Origin: Aedes albopictus
Taxonomy: Eukaryota; Arthropoda; Insecta; Diptera; Culicidae
Assembly (NCBI RefSeq): GCF_035046485.1
Contig: NC_085138.1
Coordinates: 367,105,238 to 367,169,237, forward strand
DNA length: 64,000 bases
Direction: 5' to 3'
This document shows positions 44,779 through 55,236 of the stretch, piece after piece (the stretch's first letter is position 1; each line of letters begins with the position of its first letter). A model generated the notes under the pieces. It was not told the origin of the DNA. It did no database searches and saw nothing but the letters and a program-made list of their open reading frames with translations. Position numbers and translations under genes: made by a program.

Positions 44779-45216
44779 GCCGTGTCAAAAAGTCAAGGAA
44801 GCGTAACGCCGGTAACGCCTCATCGAGCAAAATAGAACAAAAATACACTCTAGCTGAATCAAGTGGTACATTTTTGCTTGTTTGGGTGTTCTCGGGATTT
44901 GAACTTATGGTCCGGTGATTATTCAATCATGTTTTCTACTCAAGTTGCTGCTACACGCTCCAGGATACTCTACAGTTGGTCCGACGGCGTGCGCTCATTT
45001 TATCCCTAATATAAAGAATGGTCGCTTCAGTTCCGACACCCAAAGAGACATTTCACAATGTGTAAAGCGTTTTCATTCCCTCTTCCATTAATAACATTTG
45101 ATTCCCTCTTTCGAATAATCTTAGGAACCGCCTATTTGGTACACATTTTCCGACAAAATGAGGTTTGATAATTTCTCGATGGCAATGCTCCCAATCCAAA
45201 CTAGCTGTAGCAATAT
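44779..45216. other. No gene recognised
   Basis: About 440 bp of mixed sequence without clear repeats. Confidence 0.4.
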
Positions 45217-45241
45217 TTGCTTCGGAGCTTTTGGATGAATA

Positions 45242-46223
45242 GTCTAGTCTAGTCTACACATACACAGCCATTCATTGAAACAATCCTGGAAAATGGTGGA
45301 ATCGACTAGTTCCATCATTTTTCTTGTCATTATTAATCCTTGCAGCACATCTGAAATGTATTACAAACATTAAAGCGGCCAGGCCTACTGTGCAGCGTTG
45401 TTATTGTTATTGAAATCAAAGAACGGGGACATCTCGTACCAACCGTTCCGTATACGAAGCATGAATATGAAATATTAACGGTGGGAGTGAAGTTGCTAAG
45501 AAGGTTAATGTCACTCCTTGGTCCTTGGAATCCTGGGATGGGACACAGGTATTTACCCCTGATGCCCTGGCCCTTATGCCTAGGCTTAAGCGCCTTTACT
45601 CGCTCTCTGAAACGAAAAGAAAATACTAATCCCCCCCCCCCTCCTTATTACAGCAATACATATTTCAAAATTATCAAAAAATATAACATTAAAATTAACA
45701 TTACAGTACCAAATGATCCCCCCAGAATTGGTATATAATGTTTTGTTTATATTATTAAGCATCAACGTTTTTCGTTGAACTCAAAACAAGTTAAATTAGA
45801 TGAATATGTGCAGTATGTGTGCATGTGTGCAGTACCGTTATCAAATGGATAATGATATTGCAAACACACTTCATGTTTCAAAGATAATCTTTGAATCTGG
45901 CGCGTATTTAGTTCAATTTTTGTGGTAATAAATATGTAATTAGAACAATCTCACCAGAAAACATCCAGGTAGCGCTTCCATCAGCATGGAAACGATTCAA
46001 CAGCTCAAGCTTGCTCAAGTTTGTCAAGTTTGCTCGTCGTCTTGCCTCCCTCGCACTATCCGTCATCATTAGAAAAATCGTCGCTTCATCGGATATACAG
46101 CTACTCGGTTGATTTCTGGTTACACACGTGAATCACTGATAGCTTTGCATGTCACAGCCAAAGACGTACACAACGCAAATCAGGAGCTTGTCAATGAGTC
46201 CCACTACAAACTTTTTAAAACCG
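45242..46223 (-). mobile_element. Retro-insertion A with 25-bp duplication (shared 3' module)
   Basis: A 25-bp direct repeat starting TTGCTTCGGAGC flanks it (45217-45241, 46224-46248). On the minus strand the element ends in AGACT repeats (seen as GTCTAGTCTA on plus). The terminal part of about 390 bp (45242-45625) is nearly the same as 49482-49865. The 5' part of about 600 bp (45626-46223) has no counterpart in the other copy. No coding frame recognised. Confidence 0.75.
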
Positions 46224-46248
46224 TTGCTTCGGAGCTTTTGGATGAATA

Positions 46249-47518
46249 AGGGAAAAACTAAAAAGCAACTCAGATGTCCAAATTTGTCTACAGAGGCATA
46301 GATTTTGTAAGAGAGAGGCAGCATGTGCTGTCAAATGCATAACATATCTCCCATACTCTTTGCTCTTAGCATTTGTAGAGCAGTTGAAAAGCATTTTGAT
46401 TGCTTCCCCCTCAAGCAGTTGAAATGCTAATTAACAGCCGAAAGCTTTTGAATAGCACAGCTAATGCTGATTCAAGGCAGCTATGCATTCGAACTGCTTA
46501 TGTAGGGCAGCAAGCAGTTCAAATGCTCAATACGATCTGCTGTACGGCTTATTCAAATGCTTAGTGGTTACCGGGGTAGTCGGAGAGACAATTGGTATGC
46601 AAATGCTGGTCCTACGTGCATCACAGCTCCCTGTTCTTCTATCTGCTCTCCTTAATGGAGAACTAGCAAGCCCGCTTATTGCGAAGGGGTAAACCTTGCC
46701 ACTACCACTACCTCCTTGTTAATTTTCATTATTAAATATTATTTGAACTCATTTCAAATCCCATGAGTAGCACGATAAAGGAGGTCCACCACGCAAGAGC
46801 CGTGCATTAACGCAACAAAGGTCCCATTAGACGTAACAAATATTTGGCCAAACAAGCCCAACAAATGACCAACATAACCTGAATCATAGCAACCTTTGAT
46901 AAATATCGGACTTCAATGGCAAATATTTGTCATAATGACAAACAGTCTAATGGTACCTCAAGGAACAAAGTACTGTGAGAGGTGCCCAGGTACCCTACTG
47001 GCTCCGTTAACGATCGAGCATCTTTTTCACCCCTTCGATCACTCATCCCTGCTACCCCACACATGTATACCATGCTGCACAAAATACTGTTATTTATTCT
47101 AAGTGTGTACCTCATAAGCTTGAGTCTGTGGAGTACTGAGTGAAAAACTCAGTGAATGTATCTAACAATTATGATTCTGTGTAAAAAAATAAAACTTTTA
47201 CAACAACAATTGGTTATAATGTGCATAGCGAGCTTTTCCTACCTATTTTAGCCTAGAAATGTTCATAAAAGTTAAGTTATGAACATTTCGTCTGCAGTGC
47301 ATACAATCGTGGTGAAATAAGGTTAGCATAGCCCGAAAAGCGTTTTGCAAGTTTTGATAGTTACTTTCAGAAACTGAGTCTTTGGTATATTCAGCTGTTC
47401 TAAAAACATGTTGTACCTAGATATTATATTCAAAAGTTATATATGTACCTTATAAAATTCGGTTTTATGGCAAATTTAAAACACTCTTCAATAATCTTAC
47501 GTTTCTTTTCCATTTCAG
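46249..47518 (+). other. Intron sequence directly upstream of the Sox exon
   Basis: It holds a degenerate repeat (46321-46570; AAATGCT / AGCATTT words, CAGTTGAAATGCTAATTAAC). A pyrimidine-rich acceptor follows at 47500-47518 (CGTTTCTTTTCCATTTCAG). No further exon was recognised. Confidence 0.5.
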
Positions 47519-47930
47519 AGCCCTGCACATGAAGGAACACCCGGACTACAAATACCGCCCCCGAAGGAAGCCCAAAACCTTGGTTAAATCCCCCACACCT
47601 GCCAACGCAGCCAGCACATCCACACCGGCTAGCTCCAAGGAACCCCTCCGATCACATTCACCGCAAAGCAAATCACCCTATAACCCCTCCCCTCTCACCA
47701 CACCCATCACCATCCCACCGGGAATATTCCCCTCCTATCACTTCGCCTACGATCTGCACCAGAAAGCGTTCTGGAATCTCTACGGCTCGCACATACTCTC
47801 GACGATGGTTCCCCCGTACAGCGTTCCTCCGCACTCCCCGCATCCGCTGGCCTACATCAAACCCTCCAAATCGTCCCCCCCGTCCCCGATTGCACCACCC
47901 TCGCCCATACCGTCGAGTAACGTCATCTGA
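47519..47930 (+). CDS. SoxB-group HMG-box transcription factor, last coding exon (Sox21-like)
   Basis: Nuclear DNA-binding factor of the SOX family; SoxB proteins act in neural and stem-cell fate. The exon opens after a pyrimidine tract and CAG (AG at 47517-47518), in phase 2, with ALHMKEHPDYKYRPRRKPKT. That is the C-terminal end of a SoxB HMG box, including the basic tail. The following ~110 residues are rich in Pro and Ser, with IPPGIFPSYHFAYDLHQKAF and FWNLYGSHIL in the middle. The stop TGA is at 47928-47930. An intron inside the HMG box argues for the SoxB2 (Sox21a/b) type over the intronless Dichaete and SoxNeuro, as I recall those genes. The first half of the box (RPMNAFMVW) is not in the window. 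High GC contrasts with the AT-rich surroundings. Confidence 0.85.
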
Positions 47931-48640
47931 CCTACACCGCTGCGCTACAGTGCCGAACATAGCGTCTAGGAGGCGTCCCTAATCTCCGCTAACATTATTG
48001 CTTCTGACGAGAACACAACTCACAAGCTCTGAGAAGTGAATGCAGACATTGATAGTTTTGAAAACTTGGTAAATCAGTACTGAACTTCAGTCATAATTGT
48101 CATAGTTCGGTATTGGTTTACCAAAACTTTAACGAAAAGCTTAAGACTTTAAATTTACGTGAATTGTTAGGCTTCAACGAACGGAGAAATGAAATCTTAC
48201 CCATATCAGGAGCAAACGGCTGCAAATTAGTCCCAGTGAATAAAGGAAACATTGATTTTACAATGACCTAGGTTTATTAAATACAAACTAATGGAAACCA
48301 ATCAAAATTGTTAAGGAAAATTAGTTGAATTTAGTTTTTTGTTCTAAGATTCGGCTAAACATTGATTTTTTATTCATCGTACATAATTGGTATGAGTGCA
48401 ATAGGTAAACTTAGGATTAGTTAAATAAGTTAGGACTTATTTTAGATTGAATCAAGTGTACATATTTTTTCAATTATTAAAGACAAGTCCTGAAATAATG
48501 TCTCAAATTTTAAAAAGGAGAAAACTCGTTATTAAAAACGTTTATACAAATATAGCTGTTCGTACAGATTGAAACAAGAGCAAAATGCAACTTGTACGCG
48601 AGAAATCCAATTGTATTACAAATAAATCTTCATTAGAAAA
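47931..48640 (+). other. Likely 3' UTR of the Sox gene
   Basis: Downstream of the stop there are no repeats until about 48850. AATAAA signals occur at 48239-48244 and 48621-48626, either of which could end the transcript. The extent is inferred. Confidence 0.5.
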
Positions 48641-48919
48641 TGCCGAAGACAGAATGATCTTCTCATCACTATATATATTGTACCTACGCAAAATATCATA
48701 ATCGTCTTCGGATGATTACACTTATATGAATGTATTTGTGAAATTAAATGAAGATTTGACTTAGTGCTCTACTTCTCATTAAAATTTAATTTTAATAAAA
48801 AATGCAACACTATTTTACGTTTTAATTCATAAGAAAGATATCCGAAAAAAACTTTTACGTCATGTAAACTTGAAAAGATCTAGTTTGATTTTTCCTTCAT
48901 TTTTTTCTCTATTGAACTT

Positions 48920-49015
48920 TTTTTTTTATTTAGTTAATTTATTTGGGGCTCAATCGCGTATAACGCTTTGCGGAGCCGAATTTTTTTTTGTACTTAATAG
49001 TATACATTATACAGA
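48920..49015. repeat. Short dispersed repeat (copy 1)
   Basis: TTATTTGGGGCTCAATCGCG ... AACGCTTTGCGGAGCCGAA, a T run, and TACTTAATAGTATACATTA. The same unit occurs at 52040-52132, so it is a family of about 95 bp, probably a SINE end. Confidence 0.65.
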
Positions 49016-49035
49016 GTAATAACTTTTTTATGATA

Positions 49036-50856
49036 GGGTGCGGGCACCGGTTTTGGCCAGTCTAAGGGAAATTATTTTTATAAAAATAACCAATAATCCA
49101 ATGAAAACTACCAATGTGTTAAATGAAAGGTTTCAATATATACTTTATTATAAAAATGCAGAAATCAAGCTAATACATGATTTTCGTATTAAAAGTGGCG
49201 CTGGCCAAAATAGAAGTATTGCCGCAGTTTTGGCCATATTCTCAGCTTTGGTTTCTATTTTGGCCAATCGCGTGTATTTCTTATGGGAGTGGCCAAATTA
49301 GAAGCACCCTGGCCAAAATAGATATATGGGAGCTGATTTTTTAAGGAAACATATTTTTTTCATCTATTTTTTAATCAAAATATATGGTTTTCACAGCTGT
49401 AACCATCATATTATATTAGAATCTACTAGTAAAAAATAATTTTATGCCAATTTAGATCGTAATAGGCTGAATACCGCACTAGTCTAGTCTAGTCTAGTCT
49501 ACACATACACAGCCATTCATTGAAAGAATCCTGGAAAATGATAGAATCGACTAATTCTACCATTTTTCTTGTCATTATTAATGATTGCAGTACATCGGAA
49601 ATGCATTACAAGCATTAAAGCGGCCAGGCCTACTGTGCAGCGTTATTGGTTTTACAATAAAGCCATTGAGTGGGGACATCTCGTACCAACCGCTCAGCTT
49701 CTCAAAAAGCAAAATACGTGAAAATCGATGGGGGTGACGATGCTAAGAAGGTTAATGCCACCCCTTGGTCCTTCGCTTCCTGGGATGGAACACAGGTATT
49801 TGGTCCGTGTCCTGGCCCTTATGCCTAGGCTTAAGCGCCTTTACTCGCTCTCTGAAATGAAACAAACTGGGTGGGGGGAAAACTTTGCGAAATCAAAAAT
49901 TAGTTTTTGAAATTTATAAATGCTCCCTCAAGGAAAACGTAGTTTAAAACGGTCATCATTAGAACATTATGCCGCTTCATCACTCACAAAATTATACCAC
50001 ATAATTTGATTCTGGAACCTCTCGTAAATCGCCGGCATTCAAACTCACACAAAGACATGAAAGGACTTACGGATGGTGTAACGCTCAACCGAACCGTTTC
50101 ACTCTGAACACGATACAAAACTATCACTTTTACCCTATGCAATATCTTCTGTTTAGTAAAAAAAAAAAAAAACGTCGTCGTTTTCTTGACCTTTGGCATA
50201 TAAACACAATCGACGAAAAATTGAGCACCCAAATTGAAATCGATGAAACTGCTACAACCCACCGGCGCACCGAGTTCTCCCGCAGCCGACAGCACCGATA
50301 ATTGCGCAAGTAAAAAATGCGCTTCCCAAGATGGATTTTACTTTTTCCTGGGAAATTTCACTTCGTTTCGCTGCGGCGACACTTGACACAAACTTTTCAA
50401 TATTTTTCAACTGGTTTTGGCATATTTTTAGACAAAAAAATACAATATTTTCACGAATATCGTTGATTTTGAGTCACACCCTCAGTTTTTCCTGTCTCAC
50501 TTTGTACGTGCCATCCGTCGAAAACAATAAAACGGTCACTTTCCAGCAATAAACGCAAAATAAAAAGTAGCTACGTAAAATCACTATTCAACCGGCAATG
50601 ATTACACATTGAAACCCGGTGTAAAGCTCCCGGAGATTCCGTGCCAAAGTTTTCCACACATAAACCGCAATCAAAGTGGTGTAGCGCAAGCCGAATCACC
50701 ATCGAATCCGCGGAAACGAGGAACACGAAAATAAACGCGACAAGCGGAAACAAACACGTCAGTTCGCGGCGAAGCCTACTACGACTCTCTTCGTAATAGG
50801 CTGAATACCGCACTATAGCCAAAACTCCGGGCTGGCCAAAACTGAAGCTTCTACCC
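49036..50856. mobile_element. TA-flanked MITE (GGTTTTGGCCAG ends) split by retro-insertion B
   Basis: The left end GGGTGCGGGCACCGGTTTTG and inverted right end GGGTAGAAGCTTCAGTTTTG both run into GGCCAG. TA at 49034-49035 and 50857-50858. The interior repeats GGCCAAAATAGA-like words. Without the insert and one duplication copy it is about 490 bp. Confidence 0.75.
49482..50790 (-). mobile_element. Retro-insertion B with 25-bp duplication (shared 3' module)
   Basis: A 25-bp direct repeat beginning TCGTAATAGGCTGAATACCG flanks it (49457-49481, 50791-50815). The minus strand ends in AGACT repeats. The 3' module (49482-49865) matches insertion A, with shared words GGCCAGGCCTACTGTGCAGC and CTTATGCCTAGGCTTAAGCG. 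The 5' part (49866-50790) is unrelated to that of A. Its minus strand has short frames (50571-50822) with Cys/His pairs but no recognised domain. Confidence 0.78.
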
Positions 50857-50858
50857 TA

Positions 50859-51340
50859 TCTGTTAGAAATGGTCGGAAGCCAGGGTACCCGTGGCAGCTC
50901 GAGGTTAGAAGGTCACATTTTGAGAGATGGACAGGGTAAGGATTGGGACAAAGGTTTCACAGCAGCTCATCCGGGGTGAATCGCATCTCGCTAGCGTATT
51001 CGGTGCCTTGTGGTGTTGGTATCAACTTGTTGTGGGACTTGGTCTTCTGGATGGCCAGGAGCAGCTTGGTAACACAAAGATGAATAACAGAAAAAAAACT
51101 GTAGAAGAAAACACAAGCGAATTAAACTTTTATACCAGCAGAGCGAAGAATGTCGAAAATACATCCCATATATGTGGCATCGCGGGTCCTTAACACATCT
51201 CTCACAAGAACAAAGGGTTGTCTACCTCGGGCCTCAAGGGTATCCAATAGTAGCGCTCTGGAGGCTTCATTATCCGGGCATTGCCAAACTACGTGGTCGA
51301 TGTCATCATAACCGGAACCGCACTTAGTACAAACATTGCT
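50859..51340 (-). mobile_element. I-clade non-LTR 3' end, copy 1
   Basis: The minus strand from 51340 encodes CTKCGSGYDDIDHVVWQCPD, the C-terminal Cys/His block of I-clade polyproteins, then ALLLDTLEARGRQPFVLVRD, a stop and the 3' UTR. About 90% identical to 53683-54165. 5' truncated. Confidence 0.8.
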
Positions 51341-52035
51341 CTATTGAACTTAAACGCTACTTAAGACGCTTTAAAGAACTCTGACGATTAAAATGCTAAT
51401 GTTTACGTTATGTGTACTCTTTGGTAAAAAAGATGGTCCTAAAAAGTTCTCCTTTTCATTACAGTTTCATTATATTGCGAAACAAAAGTGGAAGAAAAGG
51501 TCCAAGTCATAAAAACCAGACCCACAATTCCCAGCATTATGGCTCTTTCTTTCGCCCGCCTAATGATAATATCACCCGGCATTTGCCGTCGTAAAAGAGG
51601 GCCGATCGCAAAAAAGCCATGCGAAATAAAACCCAAAAGGTGACCCACCGTCGTCGCTATACGCCCGCAAAATTTCCCAACCAACCAACAAACCATTAGC
51701 ATTGGTCCAATACTTTTCTGTGTGCCATATGGGTGGGGTACTCTCTGGGCTGCATTTTAAGTGGGGTAAATGCCTTCCATTCTTATCGCCCGCTTGCCAG
51801 TGTGGAATGATACTACAACTACTGAAAAAGTACCTTGAATTACCATTCCCCCCTCGAGAACAAAGAATCGTTTGAACTTTTTCTATTGCCAAAAAGGACA
51901 CACCAAAAGGACTAGAGAAATCAATACGAATGCCATTCGGGACCTTGTAGCTTCTTAGTAATAAAAAGGGAAAATGGTATGCTCATTTGTATTGCTACAA
52001 TGAATGTGTATGAATAGTATGAACATTATCGATAT
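51341..52035. other. Mostly unique region, no gene recognised
   Basis: A segment of higher complexity at 51430-51960. The minus-strand frame 51439-51702 (87 aa, hydrophobic stretches) is not recognised. No repeats seen here, unlike both sides. Confidence 0.4.
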
Positions 52036-52039
52036 TTTT

Positions 52040-52132
52040 ATATCTAGTTCATTTATTTGGGGCTTAATCGCATATAACGCTTTGCGGAGCCGAAGATCTT
52101 TTTTTTTTGTGCTTAATAGTATACATTACTAG
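52040..52132. repeat. Short dispersed repeat (copy 2)
   Basis: TTATTTGGGGCTTAATCGCA...AACGCTTTGCGGAGCCGAAG, T run, AATAGTATACATTACTAG. Same unit as 48920-49015. Confidence 0.65.
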
Positions 52133-52179
52133 CTATCCCGGCAAATTATGTCTTGCCAAGTTGTAGTGGTTTGACAATT

Positions 52180-53401
52180 GGTCGGCGTTAAGTCAGAGAG
52201 GACCATGTGTCTTTTACCTAATTTCTAGAAAAACGACTTAAAAGTTTGCAACGCTATAAGTTTGGAGTTTTTCAACAAATGTTCTTGAATTTTTGCCACA
52301 AAGCTTAATAACTGTTTATCAAAGCATCGCTCTGTATTGATTGCGAAAAAACGTAAAAAAAGGTTGAAACCGAGAAATTGCTAAGTAATTGATTGTACTT
52401 AGTTTACTCTGACTGAACGATTTTTGGAAAATCTACAACCAACTTCAGTTCACACTCAAGTTTGTACATATTTGATAAAAAATAATGCACAAGTACGAAA
52501 ACAGATAATAGGATTGATGTATAATATGTGCAGGAAGTTCGAAATTTGATATTTTTGTTATTACACTGTTGATTACCATTTTCAATTTTTATGTTCAGTC
52601 AGAGTGGACCAAGTACAACAGTTCAATATCACATAAAAGATAGTCAATTAATGAGCTTTTAAAGAACTCTTAACTTGAACAGTTAATAGCTAACAATTTT
52701 TGAACGTATTTTCATAGTTCGGTACGTTTTTAAAATAATGTAGTTACACAGTTCATAATAATTTATTCAGAGGACTGGCGTTTTTAAAAAATTCGTTCAG
52801 ACAGAGTGAACCAAGTACACAATTCTCAAATAACCGGTAAAATCAATTTCCCCATGGAACGGGTATTGGTACATTTCAATATGATGTCCAACAGCTACTA
52901 AACAAACATATTTTGATTTGGAGAGGATTACGAAGAATAAGGTAATTTCAACTGCATTTCTTAGAAACACATGGTCCACTCTGTCTGCACGCAAATTGCC
53001 ACAATTTGCTTCAACACGATAATCTGTAAAATACGATATTGACCATAATAAAATGGACTTTCACGTGCTTTCTTGATCAATAATCATCAGAAAATATGTT
53101 AAGGAGCCATACGATTTGGAAACGTATTATATTTTGATGATAAACTTTTTGGATTAGGATTTTAACCAATACATATTTCTTCAATTCTCTTGACATCAAG
53201 CAATTGGTCCACTTTGACTGCACACTATTATCGATTTTCGCAGCTCAATCAAAAGAAAATTGAGCTATAACTCTCGGTAATTGTAACATTAAGAAAATCG
53301 GGTGAATGTTCCAAGTAGCTAAAATAATTCTTAGTCAAATGCCTTAAAAATCTAATTTTCGTCAATTTTGTTACTTGGTCCCCTCTGACTTAACGCCGAC
53401 C
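52180..53401. mobile_element. Non-autonomous element with GGTCGGCGTTAAGTCAGAG ends
   Basis: The left end GGTCGGCGTTAAGTCAGAGA and the same sequence inverted at right (TCTGACTTAACGCCGACC), with AATT directly outside both ends. Internal boxes related to CAGAGTGGACCAAGTACA recur in both orientations (about 52600, 52797, 52973, 53200). No transposase. Confidence 0.75.
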
Positions 53402-53405
53402 AATT

Positions 53406-53679
53406 AAGGTTATTGCAAGGTCATGGCACTCTAGGTTTCACTTCGATCGTATTGATCGCCTTCCCAGTTCAGAAGAATCAGTAATGTATCAATATTATTA
53501 CTTTTCTAGTTGATTTCGTAACTTTTTGTACATATAAACACAGCCACCACGAATACGAATCGACCCGTGCAAGAGTCATGATGATCGGGGCACCCGTTCT
53601 TGGATTTTGTTGCCTCAAACTAGGCCTCAAAGGAACCTTAAACTCATTTAGAGGTACAGAGTAATGAGTTTTTGATGAT
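53406..53679. other. No gene recognised
   Basis: Short AT-rich spacer between two elements. Confidence 0.4.
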
Positions 53680-55236
53680 ATCTGTTAGTAATGGGTGGAA
53701 GCCAGGGTACTCGTGGCAGCTCGAGGTTAGAAGGTCACATTTTGAGGGATGGACAGGGTAAGGATTGGGCCAAAGGTTTCACTGCTGCTCATTCGGGGTT
53801 GAATCGCATCTTGCTAGCGTATTCGGTGCCTTGTGGTGTTGGTACCAACTTGTTGTGGGACTTGGTCTTCCGGATGGCCAGGAGCAGCTTGGTAACACAA
53901 AGAGGACAAAACAGAGAAAAAAACTGGAGAAGAAAACACAAGCGAATTAAACTTCTATACCAGCAGAGCGAAGAAAGTCGAAAATACATCCCATGTATGT
54001 CCCATGTGGGTCCCCAACACATCTCTCACAAGAACAAAGGGTTGTCTACCTCGGGCCTCAAGGGTAACCAAAAGTAGTGCTCTGGAGGCGTCATTATCCG
54101 GGCATTGCCAAACTACGTGGTCGATGTCATCATAACCGGAACCGCACTTAGTACAAACATTGCTCAACGCGAGGTTAATCCTGTGTAAATGCACATCTAG
54201 CGAGTATGTAATGGTTGGACATAAGGTTTGACATCACGCGAATTAAATTGCGACTTACATCCAAACCATACCACCACACTCGCAAAGAAACATTAGGAAT
54301 GTAACCACCGTCCCAGCTGGCCATCTCGCCAATCATTTTGCCAACTTTGAAGACAACTCTGGCGAACAAAATGAGAAAATTCATCATGTGTAATTCTTCT
54401 ATCATAGATCTCACTTTCCTGTGCGCCTACCTTTGCGAGGGAGTCCGCCTACTCATTGCCATAAATTGAGCAATGTGAGGGGACCCATACAAAGGTAAAC
54501 TTGTATGATCTTTCGACCAGTGCACCCTTCTGCTCCCTTATTTTTGTAAGAAAGTAAGATGAATGTTTTACAGGTTTAAAAAAGACATTACACCGTCTTC
54601 AACCAGAGGTTGCACAGACTGAACAATCACTAACATTAGGCAACGGACAACACGGAACATCCAATAGACCAGTGGAGGATTTTTCGTTTGACGAAAAGTT
54701 TCCTCCGACTGGAGCAGGAATCGAACCCTCACTCCGTGGCACTCACAATACGCCTAAACGACTGACGTCGCTAACCGCACGGCCACGAAGCCCACTTCAT
54801 CGACCGGAGTGCCTCAATCAAACTAAGGCTATCCGAGAAGAAAAAGAAATGGTCTACGGGCATGTTGGAAATCATCCCCAAAGCGAAATTGATTGCTGCC
54901 AGCTCAGCAACATAAACCGAACAAAGTTCCTGAAATTTGCGGAAGGCGGTTAAATTTTCATTGAAGACACCGAAACCAGTGGATCCATTTATGCGAGACC
55001 CATCAGTGAAGAATCTCTTACAGGAATTGACACTTTGGTACTTTTTGTTAAACATACGAGTAATAGATATACATCGAAGTTGATCTGGTATTCCATGAAT
55101 GTTTCATGGACAAATCGTATTTAACAGAAGAACTGTCATTAGTGAAGTGTACACGAGGAGGGTTATAACTTGGTAGGCTTATGTCAGACGACACGGCACG
55201 GTAAAGGCTGGGTATGCTGCGCAATTCAGATCCCAT
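53680..55236 (-). mobile_element. I-clade non-LTR 3' half with RNase H domain, copy 2
   Basis: The minus strand carries an RNase H domain: FFTDGSRINGSTGFGVF, ELAAINFALGMI, FFFSDSLSLIEALRSMK, then, after a SINE, HSSYFLTKIREQ and FVWVPSHCSIYGNE. A C-terminal CTKCGSGYDDIDHVVWQCP block (about 54150-54090) and the 3' UTR follow. An in-frame TAG replaces a residue after GNE. The upstream RT is missing where the next RTE copy begins (about 55236). Confidence 0.85.
54576..54795 (-). mobile_element. tRNA-derived SINE inside the RNase H coding part
   Basis: The minus strand starts GGGCTTCGTGGCCGTGCGGT (A box region) and has AGGGTTCGATTCCTGCTCC (B box). It splits the RNase H reading between SMK and PVKHSSYF. 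The 3' end is A/T-rich (TTTTTTAAACC). Duplication unclear. Confidence 0.75.

Noticed and set aside
47673..47960. Arg/Gly-rich minus-strand frame, 95 aa
   Set aside because: Antisense of the Pro/Ser-rich Sox exon.
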